Assembly (NCBI GenBank): GCA_018372555.1
Contig: JAHAIU010000207.1
Location: 1-5,284, forward strand
Length of the DNA: 5,284 nt
Origin: Clostridium sp.
Lineage (GTDB): Bacteria; Bacillota; Clostridia; Clostridiales; Clostridiaceae
Reading direction: 5' to 3'
Each line of letters opens with the position of its first letter. Within the stretch, counting starts at the first letter, position 1. The notes beneath the pieces are model-generated. The model had not been told where the DNA came from and ran no database searches. It saw nothing but the letters and a program-made list of their open reading frames with translations. Below are positions 5,149 to 5,284 of the stretch, piece by piece. The position numbers and the translations under genes were made by a program.

Positions 5149-5284
5149 CTTCTCCACCTCTAGAAATAATAATCTCTTGTGCATCATCTAGTCTTCTAAT
5201 AATAGCAACAATTTTTTGTTGAGCCTTTTCAACATCCATAAGTCTTACAGGTCCAAGGAACTCCATATCTTCCTTTAAAGATGC
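5132..5284 (-). CDS. fliG: Flagellar motor switch protein FliG, C-terminal 50 residues (5' part outside window)
   Basis: FliG is the rotor protein that meets the stator (MotA/MotB) and, with FliM and FliN, sets rotation direction. Reading the minus strand from 5284 gives 50 residues ending with TAA at 5134-5132. The segment contains the family's very conserved EDMEFLGPVRLMDVEKAQQK, then IVAIIRRLDDAQEIIISRGGEDAIIV at the terminus. This is the last part of the C-terminal domain. The charged torque-helix residues lie upstream, outside the window. Two ATG codons fall in this stretch but are internal to the conserved domain, so the gene clearly enters from beyond the right edge. The last 17 nt overlap fliH in another frame, and the RGGED codons also supply the fliH ribosome binding site. 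Confidence 0.95.
   Translation of the reverse strand, partial: ASLKEDMEFLGPVRLMDVEKAQQKIVAIIRRLDDAQEIIISRGGEDAIIV
5155..5160 (-). promoter_or_regulatory. fliH ribosome binding site embedded in fliG
   Basis: GAGGTG on the minus strand, 6 nt before the fliH ATG at 5148-5146. It lies inside the codons for the Arg-Gly-Gly-Glu end of FliG. It decides the fliH start against the upstream in-frame ATG at 5187 and places ribosomes finishing fliG directly on the fliH start. Confidence 0.8.

Noticed and set aside
5149..5187. FliH start at the upstream ATG (13 residues longer)
   Set aside because: No Shine-Dalgarno precedes it and it would lie deep within the conserved end of fliG; the ATG at 5148 has a well-placed GAGGTG.
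1..5284. CRISPR array, tRNA/rRNA, insertion sequence or phage signal
   Set aside because: Nothing of the kind is visible; the window is filled by tightly packed flagellar genes with consistent strand and composition.

Overview
This window is an internal piece of a bacterial flagellar operon, with every gene on the minus strand. In transcription order (high to low coordinate) it holds the 3' end of fliG, then fliH, fliI, fliJ, fliK and flgD, and the 5' part of a small flagellar-operon gene of the TIGR02530 / putative flagellar protein type. No gene on the plus strand is supported. The DNA is strongly AT-rich, the coding strand is purine-rich, proteins are rich in Lys/Asn/Ile/Glu, and Shine-Dalgarno sites are mostly strong. 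The gene order and composition point to a low-GC Firmicute, most likely a motile Clostridium or close relative. No species can be named from this stretch alone.

Layout: fliG C-terminus (5132-5284, enters from the right edge) overlaps fliH (4390-5148) by 17 nt. FliH is followed after 4 nt by fliI (3075-4385), after 12 nt by fliJ (2631-3062), after 32 nt by fliK (1030-2598), after 11 nt by flgD (290-1018), and after 17 nt by the TIGR02530-type gene (1-272, runs off the left edge). No terminator or internal promoter is convincing and there is no long non-coding stretch, so the set reads as one transcript. Several ribosome binding sites lie inside or across the stop codon of the preceding gene, which suggests translational coupling. 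The last three genes all appear to start with non-ATG codons (GTG, GTG, TTG).

How the genes work together: FliG is the rotor/switch protein. FliH, FliI and FliJ are the cytoplasmic ATPase complex that feeds the flagellar type III export gate. FliK is the secreted hook-length ruler whose C-terminal domain switches export specificity. FlgD is the hook cap under which hook subunits assemble. The TIGR02530-type protein is conserved in such operons but has no established role that I know of. By the usual order, hook protein flgE would be expected just beyond the left edge.

This is mostly a conventional operon, and I do not see a new system in it. The points most worth a second look are a tandemly duplicated GK-V module in FlgD, a 522-residue FliK with no Arg, Cys or Trp, an identical 14-nt start-region sequence shared by fliI and fliK, and the uncharacterised TIGR02530-type gene.
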